A stretch of DNA of 47,921 nt from Phaeoceros laevis (GCA_049999765.1 JBNGIQ010009118.1:153411-201331), one strand, 5' to 3'. Shown: positions 20,507 to 32,158, counted from the stretch's first letter. Made by a program: numbers and translations. The notes: generated by a model from the sequence alone, not told the origin.

Positions 20507-21861
20507 CTTATGCGTTGACAAAGCTAACTACTTTGTGCCGGGATGGGAGTCGCTTCCCATGTCTGCAAGGTACTAATGCAGAGCTGCTACTGGAGTTGCG
20601 TGAGATTCTGGACTAAAGCTTGGCGGTCTTGGAAACGCTGGTTTTGTTGGACGCTGGAGGTGCTCAAAAGTGATCAGATCTCAAAGACCAGGTTGGCGAT
20701 GTCGCAAATGTGGGGACCCCAATTCGCCACACGAGGGAAAGCAAGAAGGCAAGGGACAGACACGGCCGGGCTGTGGCTAGCTGCCACTCCGCTAACGCTT
20801 CTGCTCGAGCTGGAGAGCAGTCGATGGTGTGATGGAAACCTCTTAAACACTCGAAACACACCTCAAGCAGCGTCAGGCAGTAGTAAAGACGATAGGCAAC
20901 GGGACGATGGGGACATTGATGGGAGAGAGGATGTTCAGGAGAAGCTTTTGGACCCGTTCCAGAGATGATGGTTCTACAGCAGGTATTTGCCGAAAATTGT
21001 TTGAGCTCTAATTTACACTACGCATAGTCTGTGAGACAATCTACTACAAGGCATAACAACTGGGTTGAAATTATGCAGTCCTCGATTACATTTCTGTGGT
21101 ATGGGCCGACTTGCACAATTTGTTCTTTTCGATGACCAATCCAACTTCTTTTTCTTTGGGTGAAGGTTTACGGGTAGCTTCTTTTATCTGAAGTTCGTGG
21201 GTCAGTCTCCAATCATTTACTGGGTGTGGGGTGGCTCGTTGCACTTTTTCATGTCTGGCTCAAATGGGGAGACTTTGTGAAGTGCACACTTCCGATGCAG
21301 GCTCGACATGATGACCAGGAAAGGCAGCGTCGAACAAACCCTGCCGTACGGCATAAAATGCAAGAGCGATGGAGTATGATAGAAGACCAATGCTGGTGCC
21401 AAGGAGTAGGGCGATCAGCACCGCAGTGTCATGTCAAGTGAGAGCATTTGGCTGCAGAATTTCCCAAGATAAACGAGTATGAGAGAAAGCTCTTGCCTGG
21501 ACAAACGCCTTACTGGCAGTTGAATAATGCTTTGACATTCCTCCGGACAACCGCATTCACTTCAGGTCTGAGGATTCACCTGTATTCGTAAACTTAAATG
21601 CAGCTTGGTTATCTTTCACTTCTTCAATACCTTGCGTGCATGCGCTGCTGCCATCGGAACTGTTAGTCAAGGTGCTCATTTTCCTGTGCGATTCTGGTTG
21701 CTGGATGGCCTGAATTGGTTCTCTATCGTCATCTGGTCCCCTCAGCAGGAGAGGTTCCGTAGGGGTCTTAACTGCAGCCGTTCTAGCCTACTGAAGTTGC
21801 AGATACCTTTCAAGTTTTCATAATTTATGCTATAATTGTGTGTGGAGCTGTGCAGGCGTCA
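20507..21861. other. No recognised gene; possible 3' region of the PPR gene
   Basis: About 1.35 kb. A plus-strand frame at 20543-20968 is open for 141 codons but has no recognisable motif. Directly after the PPR stop another frame reads HAIAYALTKL, faintly like the LAIAYGL segment of DYW domains, but the rest of that domain is absent. Nothing else could be supported. Confidence 0.4.
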
Positions 21862-22320
21862 AATCGGTGCTATTCAAGTCCATGTTTAGTATGGAGGTGA
21901 AGGAAATGGAGGTAACGAGGATAGACGACATGACTTTATGAAGAACTGAGGTGTTCGTCCCTTTCTTCTACACAACCTTCGTCAGTCCAGATGCTCTGGA
22001 TCGTCATGCTACTGCCCTCATGCAAGCTGCAGGGAAGTACGGCCTTCCACGCCTGAAAGCTGTTTTTGAACGGTTTTTAGTATGGATGTTGACCAGGGTG
22101 AGTGCTATCAGCACTCCAGAGCTAGCGAAGAAATTCCACTGTAAGACTTTGCAGTCTGCAGCACACAGTGGTAAAAAACTTCAAGGATGTCTCTACTCAA
22201 AGAGTGTAAGCTCTATGTCGACAGAAATCCAGCATTGGTTATAGAAATGTACGAAGGCATACTGAAGAGACTAGCACCAAAAAGACATGGAGGAGTGAAG
22301 TTGGAAGTGAAGTTGGAGCG
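21862..22320 (+). pseudogene. Decayed BTB/POZ domain gene fragment
   Basis: BTB/POZ domains mediate dimerisation and recruit substrates to CUL3 ubiquitin ligases. The plus strand encodes consecutive BTB pieces: VLFKSMFSMEVKEMEVTRI and DDM, then, after an in-frame TGA at 21939-21941, FVPFFYTTFVSPDALDRHATALMQAA in shorter form and KYGLPRLKAVFERFL, and from 22187 a BACK-like helix (LLKECKLYVDRNPALVIEMYE) in another frame. The stop inside the BTB fold, the frame change and the lack of an N-terminal BTB half upstream point to a pseudogene. An intron with a donor near 22097 could account for the frame change, but not for the stop. Confidence 0.65.
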
Positions 22321-22499
22321 TGCCCTATCTGGCACGTCGGTGTTTCTTTCAGGTTCTGGTTGTCGGTTGGTAGTCTACCATGTACTGTCACGGATACACG
22401 GGCAGGTACGCAAACAGCTCTCCATCTCTCTCTACCGTCACTGACTTGAAGTTTTTGCTGTCGATGAAGGAGTTTCTCTATGTCACAAACGGAGTAAGA

Positions 22500-23004
22500 C
22501 ATAGAGGCAATTCTTCTGTTAATTAAAGACTAGGTGACTACGGTTGTTGATCAGTCGAATGCAGGCGTTAATGAATATGATGGACAAATAGATGCGTCGG
22601 TCGCGAAGTCCGTTCGGTGGGAATCAGGCGCTTACACTCGTTCGTCCCTTATTGGTTGACGGAGGAAGTCAGAGTATGTAAACAATGCTGTCGAAACTTA
22701 GCAAGTGACGTGTGTCCGAAACGACGAAACAGGATGAAACGACTCAACTCGTTACATGATGGGTGAACAATGTGGCGTGCGAACTGTGGAAAGCCCAGGC
22801 TGCTAGAATGGCGCCCTCGACCCCGGAGTACGTTACCAGTAGATGCATTCCAAGAGTTCTAGCTGCAAATTAGGCTATCTTCCCCGGGGCGCCCCATCCG
22901 ACGTTGGTATCCAGCAATTTGCCGTTGCAGACTCTGCTTCACTTGGTTCTCTTTCGGGATTCCCAGACTGAGGACAATACTCGAAGAGACGAGTTAACTC
23001 AAAG
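22500..23004. other. Intergenic, upstream of the GDPD gene
   Basis: About 0.5 kb between the BTB fragment and the phosphodiesterase gene. It presumably holds the GDPD promoter and 5' leader; no clear element was identified. Confidence 0.4.
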
Positions 23005-25415
23005 ATGGGAGCCACAATGACGGCCGCCGTCGGGGCAGGAATTGCTCTTTTTGTCACGTTCAAGCTGGTGTACGAGAACTACATCAGGAAGGATGTGCAG
23101 GTTACGGATGCTCCTGTCCTTGCCAAGCTCACTTATCCAGTGCATGCAAGTCACAGGTAGGACGGAATTCAGATCACAACTTGTGTCAAATTGGGATGTA
23201 TGCTGATGCGAAATTTGAAGTCTCCTGCTGACCAAGCCGGATATTTCACCTAGAACCGCGCATTGATTAAGGGCATCGTTGGCCTGTGAATGACTGGAAG
23301 TTCTTTCGCAATTGAGAAAACTACGCTGGCCGGGCTGTAAGCTCCGGAGGTGGTTTTGCTGCGTGTACCGTTCGAGTGGAAGTAGAGATGTCGAGTTGTT
23401 ATGATGTTGTTGATGATGGTTATTGAGGCTTTGCGTGATACTTCATCGGATTACAGAGGGGGTTCCAAACTGTACCCTGAGAACACTATGTTAGCTCTGA
23501 GAAATGCTGTGAATTATGTGGATGGCGAAGGTGTCAAGCGGCAGACTCAGATGCTGGAGTTTGACATTCAGAAAACGAACGATAATCATCTGGTATATTT
23601 CTTTCTCTTTTCTGCTCAAGCTCACAAGTAACTTCAAGTTGCAATCTTTCACCCCGTAAGACCTTCAGCTTGTGTTTTTGGGGTTGAAGGACTTGGAAGA
23701 CTTCTTGTTTTTCAGGTTGTCATGCATAATTTGGACGTTAATGCCACCACTGATGGCAGTGGCCTGGTTTCAGAACTGACTCTTGACGATATAAGGTATA
23801 GCGGCATTGGTATTTACAGACACCTGTGCAGTTTGCAGCTCTTGAGGGTATGTTGATAAATAGCATGTTGATGGTATTCTCCCAAACAGCTAGCAAGATA
23901 CCAGAGAAAGGTGATTTTGTATTTGCTTAACTTCTTGTTCCTCCATAAGGAACCTTGATGCTGGGTACTGGTTTACGTTAGACAATGGCCTCAGCTACCC
24001 ATTCCGGGGGCAAGGTCACCAGGTTCCAACGCTTGTTGAGGTAAAGAAGATGTATTTGCAGTTAGTTGTGTAATGGCAAATATGCTTGTCGTCACAGGGA
24101 GCCGTGCAGCTATTAGTGAGTTTGATACTGCAGGTTCTTACGGAGTTTGCACCAGTTGACAACCTTGTTCTCTACTTGGATTTTAAGCGTGCAAATGCGG
24201 TTGCCGACACTCTCAAGGCATGCCACTTTCATAGGCTTTGTTGCTGTTCTTTGTGTAATGCATATGGTAAGCTGTCAGAGGCAGTTCTAATGTTTATTGC
24301 ACATTGCAACAGCTAGTGGAATCACTTCACCTCATGCACCGTATCATTTTGGGGGCCGTTCCACCTGATGCAAACGCCGAGGTGATACACTTAATTCAGT
24401 GGATGAACTTGTCTTGTTCCATGTCACCTCTTCCTTTCTGGCAATGTCAGCTGTGTCATGTCTCAGATTCAACGCTTAAAGCCTCCAGGTGTCCCAACTT
24501 CTCCAGACGTGTCTTCAATGATATGGATGTAAGCCTTTCTTTTAGTTTTGCTATTGTAGACCATTATGAATTGACTGTATTGTGTGCATACCGGTTATGT
24601 CAAATGTCCTAGCGAGTCCTGGAACCTCTTACTATTCTAGTAAGAAGTCCCTGGCGATTTCACGTGCTTTGGTACTCAAATGTAGAATTGCCAACTTGTT
24701 AATTAAATAAAGGAGGCCAAGTGGAAGTTCTGTGGATCAGGTACATTTTCCACTTGTGTGGGTTGCTCTGGCTTGTCCCTATGCGATTTGAGATTGTAGG
24801 AACAACGGCTCATCGCTTTGGGTACAAGGTCAGTGATTTTACCAGATTCAGAAGTGATTTTGTAGACGGACTTTAGTGTTGCAACATGCACTTGTGCCGG
24901 CAGGTGGTCTTACCCTGTGATGAGCTCGTGCTAGAGCTCAACAGATTGACATGGTATCGTAATGTCCATTGTTAAAAGTAAAAGCTTACGTTGCAGGTTT
25001 TGAATAAGAGGCTCGTGAAAGCATTTCATGATAGAAAGGTTAGCAGAGTTCGTATTTCTTGAAGTGTACGCAAAAATTGTTGCAACGCAAACGTATCCAC
25101 TTCAGGGTCAGTTAGGGTTTACCCGTCGCACTAACAAGCTCCAGTGCGGCCCCCTGCAGAGGTTAATGGCCGTATTTGGAGATCACCTCGATACAGCTGA
25201 CGGACAGGTCTGTCTACATGCACTGCCCCGGGTAAAGGAACATGTTCGTAGTGTGCTTTAGTTGTCAATGGTATGCTTCCCTGTATTATGTGCAGTTGGA
25301 GTGTCTGGAGTACGGCTGCGACTTGCTCGTCTCAGATCGACCTGACTTACTGCACATCAGTCTCAATAATTGGAGAGTGCTGAAATCAGGAGGTTTAAAG
25401 TCTGGACTTCTGTAA
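23005..25415 (+). CDS. Glycerophosphodiester phosphodiesterase with N-terminal membrane anchor
   Basis: GDPDs hydrolyse glycerophosphodiesters to glycerol-3-phosphate and an alcohol. The first exon starts with a hydrophobic segment (residues 4-22, AAVGAGIALFVTF), a probable membrane anchor. Supported exons: 23005-23156, 23457-23592, 23716-23795, 23950-24040, 24134-24217, 24313-24381, 24467-24528, then 24997-25038, 25160-25207 and 25296-25415. The catalytic motif HRGGSKLYPENT is formed across the first intron and EFD follows in exon 2. The usual HD is HN here (23725-23730). Later landmarks are LYLDFK, KAFHDRK and the terminal CDLLVSDRPDLL, where the family ends. Between 24529 and 24996 at least two more exons are expected (one includes TTAHRFGYK, one VVLPCDEL), but their boundaries are uncertain. 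The intron after 24217 appears to use a GC donor. Confidence 0.85.
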
Positions 25416-25564
25416 TATGGTGCACGAGGTTTGCAATGTCAGGTATTTTATTGGAACTATCTAATCGCAGACTTACTGCCAACCAATTCATTTCATTTGT
25501 CAAGGGCCCGGACTGAATGCTGAGGTTCTGGCACCACTTAGCAAATTTAACGAACTCCCACAAA

Positions 25565-27225
25565 TTACTTCCGGCTCTTCATTTTACTGGAGTCTTTCTT
25601 CTTTGAGGGCGTAGTTGACCTTTGTGTTAAAGACTTTCTTGCTTCCTGGAATTCCTCTTCCGAGGGTTCTTCATACTTGCTCTTTCGTGCTCCTCCGTAC
25701 TTCGCTTCAAGAGACGCGGTTAGAGTGTCCATCTGTTGCTTCCTCCCTTGAATAAGAGCGACTAGGTCCGAGGAAGGGGCTGTCACGGTATTTTTCTTCC
25801 TGAAGATCAAACAAAAGAGGAGTCTGCGGCCAAACACGGGGGGGGGGTTTGAAAAATGACGATATAGCTTGACACTATATTACCTGGCCGTCGTGCGGGG
25901 AGATGGCAGCTTAGAGACGTCCTTCGCCCACTTGCGATATGCCTTGTATTCTTTGAGCTCATCTGTTTGCAAACAACAATGGATGAGAGTGACGCTCAAA
26001 CCAGGTAACGGCTGAACAATGGTTTCAGGTTGCGCATTATGGACTTCCATGAAGACCTGCTACAATTGCCTCCTCGATGATCTCCTTGAACCTGTGGGAA
26101 TCTTGGCTTGGATCGGAACAAATCAAATGAAGAAAAACCCTGTTGGATAGGACAAGCAGACAATCTTAGCTGAAGCACTACGTCCTGAACAGAACTGTTG
26201 AGGAAAAGCTAGTATAAGCTACAGTTTTGACAACAGCCCAGCATCTATGTTTCAATCTGCAGGAAGACCATAAACCTCTGCATATTGCCTTTGTGTTTAA
26301 CGTAGAGATTCTTCAAATCAACAACTTCTGCAGGAGAGCCTTGATACGAAGCAACAAATTTTTCAATTTTATCTTCAGTAATCTGGGAGTACACATTTCC
26401 ACAAGTTAGAAAAGCCGAACACAGTTAGTCAGCAATTACGTTCAAGAACATCGTCCAGATTGCTGTTCCACCGTAGTTTTGCTGCTGTAGGAAATTTCGA
26501 AGCTCGCGTAGGCATAACATACCTGCTCATATATGTTGCGAAAATATTTGTACCAATCCTGCACAGTCTCATCCGAAAACTCCTGCACCACAACTGTCAG
26601 CTGAATACTGAGCCCCAAACATACCAGACAGTCTCCGTATATGCCAGGCCATTGATGTCAGAAGACTCCGAACGCAAACAACTCTGTGTCTTCGAGAATA
26701 AACACACTTATCTACTGGAAATGGCGAAACAGGAACAGCGAACCAAATTCAGTAAAGAAAGGGGATTCTTGTACCACATCCTCGATGGATCCCGTTCTAT
26801 CGTAAACCTCCCTTTTCTGTGGATCCCCAAGTATGGCTATCACACTCTGTAACGACTGGAATTTCTCCTTGGCATCCTGGCAAATGATGCGGCTCGTCAG
26901 ACAGTCCACTCAGTTCTCTTCGAGCCCAGATAGAATGGGAACCAACCTGCCAACCTCCTATACCTGGTCGTCAGGGTTTTTGTCAGGATGCAGTTGCAGG
27001 GCTAGCTTGTGGTACGCCTTCCTGATCTGCTGTTCTGTGGCACTTTGGTTGACACCAAGAACCTGAAGACGAAGATTGCAAGACGATGAATTCCCCAGCC
27101 GGAATTCAACACAACCTAATCAACACCAGGCCCTCCACGCTACCAGCACTTACTTGGTAAAGGTCCACTTTGTCTTTGCCATCTGCCTCACCCAGATCCT
27201 CTTCATCAGCTTTCCTCTTCCCCAT
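25565..27225 (-). CDS. DNAJC9-type J-domain protein (plant DNAJ6-like)
   Basis: A J-domain co-chaperone that stimulates HSP70; the human relative DNAJC9 also acts as a histone H3-H4 chaperone. Eight exons on the minus strand: 27225-27154, 27062-26964, 26876-26775, 26582-26523, 26382-26276, 26139-26057, 25962-25884, 25799-25565; phases agree and give 278 residues, the usual size. The J domain is at about residues 20-90 ([27 protein letters not shown] with [13 protein letters not shown]). The conserved middle reads [16 protein letters not shown], then [20 protein letters not shown], and the C-terminus is lysine-rich ([15 protein letters not shown]). I chose the Met of GKRKADEED at 27225, which matches plant homologs. 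The frame is also open to an ATG at 27363, adding 46 residues with Arg, Ser and Cys, which could be 5' leader or a targeting extension. The end of exon 3 (26775 or 26778) is ambiguous. Confidence 0.9.
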
Positions 27226-27363
27226 ACCCTCGTCCTCACAAGCTATGTTTGACGGCGTTTCAGAGCTGAGGAACCGGTTCTCACAGCTAATGCTTTGACG
27301 ACAACGGAAGGCACAAGCAGGAGGAAATGCGCCGCACTTAGCGCCTGACACTAGTCGTCTCAT

Positions 27364-28026
27364 GCGTAGCTCAGCTGCCTGCCTTCCTCACGTCGCGTGC
27401 CACCTCGCAACCTGCAACAGATGCCAGCCCTGAGCCCTGCTTCAACTAGCGGCACGAATTCAAGCCGGGGCAATCCAATCGTTGGGGACAGGGCAAAGAC
27501 TTATTCTCAATCCAGACTCAGACGGACTGGCATCACTGCCCGAAAACATACTTCACAAATGGCGGGAAAGTACGGGACTGAATAGTAACAGGCAGCGCCT
27601 TGATTTGGTGTGTGAAGGGTAGTAGTGTTCCCGTTATTGATCTAGAGTAAATACTCTAGCAAGGCCGGCAAATCCACATTGCCAAGTAGAGTTTGCTGCA
27701 GCAACAGCTCCTTGCTCCTTCCACGAGAAGCTCCTTACCATCGCTACGCAGCCGTGAGCACCTGCACACAGCCAACGTGTCAACAACACCACTCGCGCGG
27801 ACTAACCGCCTAGCTCATCAGACTGCACTGTCCAAAAATGCGGAGTTGGCACTCAATCTAGGTTGTCCTCGTGCTTTTTGGAAATCCGCCATGAGCTACC
27901 ATTTCGGTGCAGAGCAGTGTGGTGACTGTGGTCTACAGACTCTTTACCCCAAGCACGACCAATAAACCATCCTCCCCGCTAGACAGTAACACGGTAAAAA
28001 ATTGGATGATGCATGATCTACTGCTA
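27364..28026. other. Intergenic between the J-protein gene and tRNA-Ser
   Basis: About 0.66 kb including the promoter of the minus-strand J-protein gene. No coding region is supported. Confidence 0.45.
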
Positions 28027-28107
28027 CGTGGTCGGCAGGATTCGAACCTGCGCGGGCGAACCCACATGATTTCTAGTCATGCCCGATAACCACTCCGGCA
28101 CGACCAC
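28027..28107 (-). tRNA. tRNA-Ser(AGA)
   Basis: A complete class II tRNA on the minus strand. The 7-bp acceptor stem is perfect (GTGGTCG with CGACCAC), with G as discriminator base. The anticodon stem CATGA/TCATG closes the loop CTAGAAA, giving anticodon AGA, which reads UCU and, after A34-to-inosine, UCC and UCA. A long variable arm typical of serine tRNAs follows (GTGGGTTCGCCCGC), and then the T arm with GGTTCGAATCC. A- and B-box promoter sequences are internal. There is no intron and no encoded CCA, as expected for a nuclear gene. The body closely resembles angiosperm nuclear tRNA-Ser(AGA). Confidence 0.97.
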
Positions 28108-28218
28108 TCGGACAACAAAATGCGCATCACACCACTAGACTATCAAAAAGTAGAACACGACACCTTGACAGAGCAGATAACTGAGAACGATGCCAGTACA
28201 GAATATTCAGATGTTTGA

Positions 28219-30270
28219 TTACGAACCCCACACTCCCCGAGCTGCCCCGGCCTTGAAATTGGTCCTTGAACATAGCTCCCACAGAATGCGGGCAAATATG
28301 TCTGACATGCGAGCATCTAACAAGGCTATTTCAGCAAAGCTGGTTTCGTATGCAAGCATGACTGTCCGGTTCTGGGGCTCGGAGGCCAGACTCTCCAAAG
28401 TCAGGGCAGCCTTCCTTACCACCTCTGCCAGTGGATGAGGTGCTTGGACAATCCTCAGGAGCCGGCCAACTGCCCTGAATCATCCAGATGCAGCTTCATG
28501 TTAGAAATTGCTATGTGCAAAAATGTGCTATCAAGGATTCCACGGACTGGTGACATACCAGCGCTCATTCGCAAGGCGGACCCGACAATCCATGTTTATC
28601 TCTGCAAAGTTGTAGAGAGCACCAACAGCTGCTGCCTGGCCGTCTGCACCTGGGAGACCAAGTAAGTCAACAAGGCGCTTGTAGACCTGCAACCGCACAG
28701 ATATGTGAATAAGGTGAAAATATCTTGCGAATTTCTGAAATAGGGAGGACACAGAAGTAGAAACCCAAGCTTCCTACAAATTCGGCAAGAACCAAGGACA
28801 CAGACCTGAGGTGCTGCTGGGAGAAGATAGGCCTCATTGTCTGGGTTGACCACAAGTCGCCCAAGAAGTTCAGCAGCCGAGCAGTACCATGCTTTGACTG
28901 GAGACTCCAACATCTCTATAAACGATTGTACGGCCTGTTTTTCTCTGGAAGAAATAGAAGGAGAGACCCATTAGGTGCTAACGTGTTACACAGCATTGGC
29001 CCCAGTCCGAACATGTGACTCTTACATTTACCAACGGGCAGCAAAACAAGACACATCCAGCCATCCTGGTGAGGGTAAAACATATCATCAAATTGGAGAG
29101 CAAAATGTAAAACGAGGCTGGAGGAGTAGTAGGATATGGCCAAGAAGGACAGACGCAGTGGAGTCCTCAGAGAGACTAGTCCTCAAAATCAAACCTACGT
29201 GATCTGTCCTCTATTGTTATCCTCGAAAAGCTTGATATACAGAAATGGTGCCAAGTTAACTATAGTTTCCAGGCAATTCATCACCAATTCTTCATCCTCT
29301 GCACACCAGCCAACAAATGCTCAATGGACATACTGGCACCTGAACAGAACATGCTAATGAAGGTGCAGGAAACCTAACTTACCGGTTAAATGGTCTTGTA
29401 TGCACTGGATCAAGGTCTCCAAGCAGTTCCGGTGCTGAGCCATGCAGCTCTCGTTCTCTGGCATAAAAGAGAAATTCCGCACAATGTTTGACGCGGCAAC
29501 TGCTGCTTGCTGTCTCTCCAGTCGACCTAACTCATCCAAATTAAATACACCCTCCTCATCCCACCACCACTCAGAGCTCTTGTTCTGCTTCTCAGCATCA
29601 CCATATACATCTTCTTTCTGAAGACTGTCTGGGGCAGACCTGCCCATATCAGAATAACGAACACTTTACAAACAGCTCGACAAAGTCTGCTGCATTTCAA
29701 AAAAATCCCAGATGGGACCGCATTGCATTAAGCAGAAAGGCTCACCTAAGGCGCCAAATAGGATCCCCTGGACATGTACTTTCGTACTCGTATCCCCAGC
29801 CAGTGTAAGTGTGACCGGCACCTAAGACCCGTTGTCTGGCAAGCTTTGCCGAATCACGTGGATGTGCTAAATCACGCCACTCTTGAATCTTCATGCACAT
29901 CGCCAGAAGGAAACAGCAACAGCCATCACAACCTAACGAAACACTATCCAATTGAGCAAACCGTATCAGGGTGAAAAGGCCAGCAGCGACACATGCCGGG
30001 GGTGCATTGCAGGCTTACCACAAACAAAAGAGCGTCAAGAAGCCCCGGAACTTTAGCCATAGCCGTAAAATCTCTCCGAGGATCATCTTTCTCTTTGAAA
30101 GACATGACAGTTAATGCGTTTAACGCCCATGAGACTTCGCTTTTCAAACCACTCTGCAAGGCCATGACCAGTCTCTTGCTGGTCTTGTCAGCCACAGAAA
30201 CAGCTCCCGCTCCGTCGTAGGACTCCCCAGGCATGTTCCTGGGAACAGCTTTCATCCGCCCGTAAGACAT
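28219..30270 (-). CDS. LFR: LFR-type armadillo-repeat subunit of plant SWI/SNF complexes
   Basis: LFR (leaf and flower related) is an ARM-repeat subunit associated with plant SWI/SNF chromatin remodelers and related to the C-terminal part of animal ARID1/BAF250. Seven exons: 30270-30019, 29888-29746, 29639-29383, 29298-29199, 28944-28806, 28686-28559, 28474-28219; phases agree and give 424 residues (Arabidopsis LFR is about 460). Diagnostic stretches are ALQSGLKSEVSWALNALTVM, the acidic segment WWWDEEGVFNLDELGR, NFSFMPENESCMAQHRNCLE, VKAWYCSAAELLGRLVVNPD, GALYNFAEINMDCRVRLANE and the terminal SARG-type end (AARGVWGS). The frame is open about 30 codons upstream of the ATG at 30270 without another ATG, and that stretch looks coding (RDFTQKLRQLQAYQNRPQLR), so a further 5' exon may exist. 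The protein should be nuclear. Confidence 0.92.
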
Positions 30271-30379
30271 TCTCAACTGCGGTCTATTCTGATATGCCTG
30301 GAGCTGCCGAAGTTTCTGAGTGAAGTCTCGTCCACGAACCGAGCCCTGTGCGTAGGCTCCCTCGCCTCGGACTCACGAG

Positions 30380-32100
30380 TGACTGTAATTACCCTAAACG
30401 TGGTAAGAAATAGTGAAACCTGTGAACGGTTTGCTTACCGTAGTGTGCCAAACGCGAAGACTTTGGAGGGTTCGGAACTTTGGACTCGTTCGGAGGATGC
30501 AAATATTAGAGGTAACAGACAGTGTGGCGCTATTTCGACACTACGCCAATGTCTGCGCCAGTGTGCGGTTATCTGGCTGCTGTGCTGTTTGTCATTGGCG
30601 GGTACAATGAGATACATTGAGTTTTGTCTGTTTTCACATTGTTGCGTGAGAACATACACACAGTTACTGCTTCAATCTGGGCGACTCGGCGGACGATTTT
30701 TCCATTTCTATCAGGCGACACACGACCCAGAAATAGGTTGTTTCATAGTCGAATAACACACGAAACTTGCTCGTTACTGTTGTTCTTAGCATTCCAAGAA
30801 TCAAAAGCCGATAACCAGCACGTAATGGTTGCGATCAACTTTTATGCTAGGCTCTCTCGAGTTCCAGGGACTTGTCCCCCAGCGGGTTGCAGAATAACTG
30901 CAGCAGTTGCGTTCACAGATCAGGCACACTTCGTCCATAGGTTCTTTGCAGATATTGGAGCCTGCGACTTCACTTTTGGATGGAATTATGGATTGTACAG
31001 CCTACGGGCTCAATCGAACAACACTGTAACATTGAAAAAGGGGCTGGTCTATTACCAGTTATCAACTGGTATTTGCGGGATATGTCACATCATGTCTATA
31101 GTCTAGCAGAAGTAGAGCCGCTTGGTGTTTCTGTGCACAACAAAAGGACACTGCCTTATCGCTACCTTATTCTTGAAAGCGTCCAACATGTGATTGTCCT
31201 GGCAAACTACTGTATATATCACACTGTACAGTATGCTGAGCACATCTGTGGTGCAACGATTGTGGTTAAAAGCACGCACCAACGCAATGACAAAATCTGT
31301 GCCACGGAACACATGCTGCTACAGCGTTATTTGGTGAGGCGGGATGTAATGCAGCCACACCAACCTTCTGAAGTTGCTGGGGCAAACCAAAGAGGGTAAG
31401 GTAAGATCCGACCACAGTGGCACAGACCTAAGACAAACAAAAAGCTGGCGCAGGATATCAGAACCCTAAGCAAGCTCAGAAGATCAGATGGCTACTATAA
31501 GACGACCAAGCACATCAGATAATTGTAGTCTGTATGTTTGAAACATCACGAGATGTCAGTGACAATTATCATCACATGCACCTCCAACTCACCTCAAGGT
31601 TAAAACAGAAAAGACTGACGAGAAGGAAGGCTCAGTTGGATCCATTGGTTGGTAGTGATCACAGAGACACTGCCCTCACAAAATAGGTAAGACAATACTC
31701 GTCACTGCCCTCCTCCATATTCAAAAACTAAGGACGTTACAGAATAGGAGTACTTAGACATCTATGGCCAAAGAGGACTCCGCAAAGGGGACTGCCAAAG
31801 CCATGTACAGACCAGGAATTGCCCTCAGCACAGTCTTGTCGACAACTGCCCCAAAGGGCATCCGTAGTTTCTTTGATACCAACATCACCAGGCAATGCAC
31901 CACTCCAGCGGGAAACCAGCATAAGACAATTCCCTCGACCACTAATGATACCCGACCATACCCCCTTCAGACTTGCGCACCACCAAGACTTACAAGGCCG
32001 GGGCGGGTCTCAGCCTTGGACCAAGTCCAAATTACCACGGCACTGGCGGATGACATGGGCACACCAAAGTCTGCACGACGGCAGTGACTACCCGGTGGGC
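30380..32100. other. 1.7 kb stretch without a recognised gene
   Basis: This lies between the 5' end of LFR and the 3' end of the NTF2-like gene. The longest frame (30624-31106, plus) lacks an ATG and any motif. A minus-strand frame at 31737-31942 encodes a short hydrophobic peptide (GLYMALAVPFAESSLAIDV), also unrecognised. It presumably contains the LFR promoter; the remainder is unexplained. Confidence 0.4.
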
Positions 32101-32128
32101 GGAGGCGGGAATATATACTGCATTCAGT

Positions 32129-32158
32129 CTAGCCCTAAACCTAACCCTAGCCCTAGCC
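32129..32158. repeat. Degenerate telomere-like repeat (CCCTAAA / CCCTAG units)
   Basis: The plus strand reads a run of ccctaaa, cctaac, ccctag, ccctag and ccc, that is, variants of the plant telomere unit CCCTAAA. It begins just downstream of the stop codon of the minus-strand NTF2-like gene (32167), so it would lie in that gene's 3' untranslated region as (TTTAGGG)n-like sequence. Confidence 0.6.

Noticed and set aside
23440-23475. Apparent loss of the GDPD catalytic His (DYRGGSK instead of HRGGSK).
   Set aside because: The Tyr codon lies in the intron. With the acceptor at 23456 and the donor at 23157 the spliced sequence is S-H-R-G-G-S-K, so the His is present.
29199-29298. A suspected frameshift in LFR exon 4.
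   Set aside because: Careful reading gives 100 nt for this exon and an uninterrupted ELVMNCLETIVNL, so the gene is intact.
30624-31106. A 160-codon open frame between LFR and the NTF2-like gene.
   Set aside because: It begins at a TTG without an ATG, has no motif, and overlaps other frames of similar length.
31737-31942. Hydrophobic minus-strand frame as the C-terminus of the NTF2-like gene.
   Set aside because: The NTF2-like gene ends at 32167 with the conserved FGKDP tail, so this frame is not part of it.
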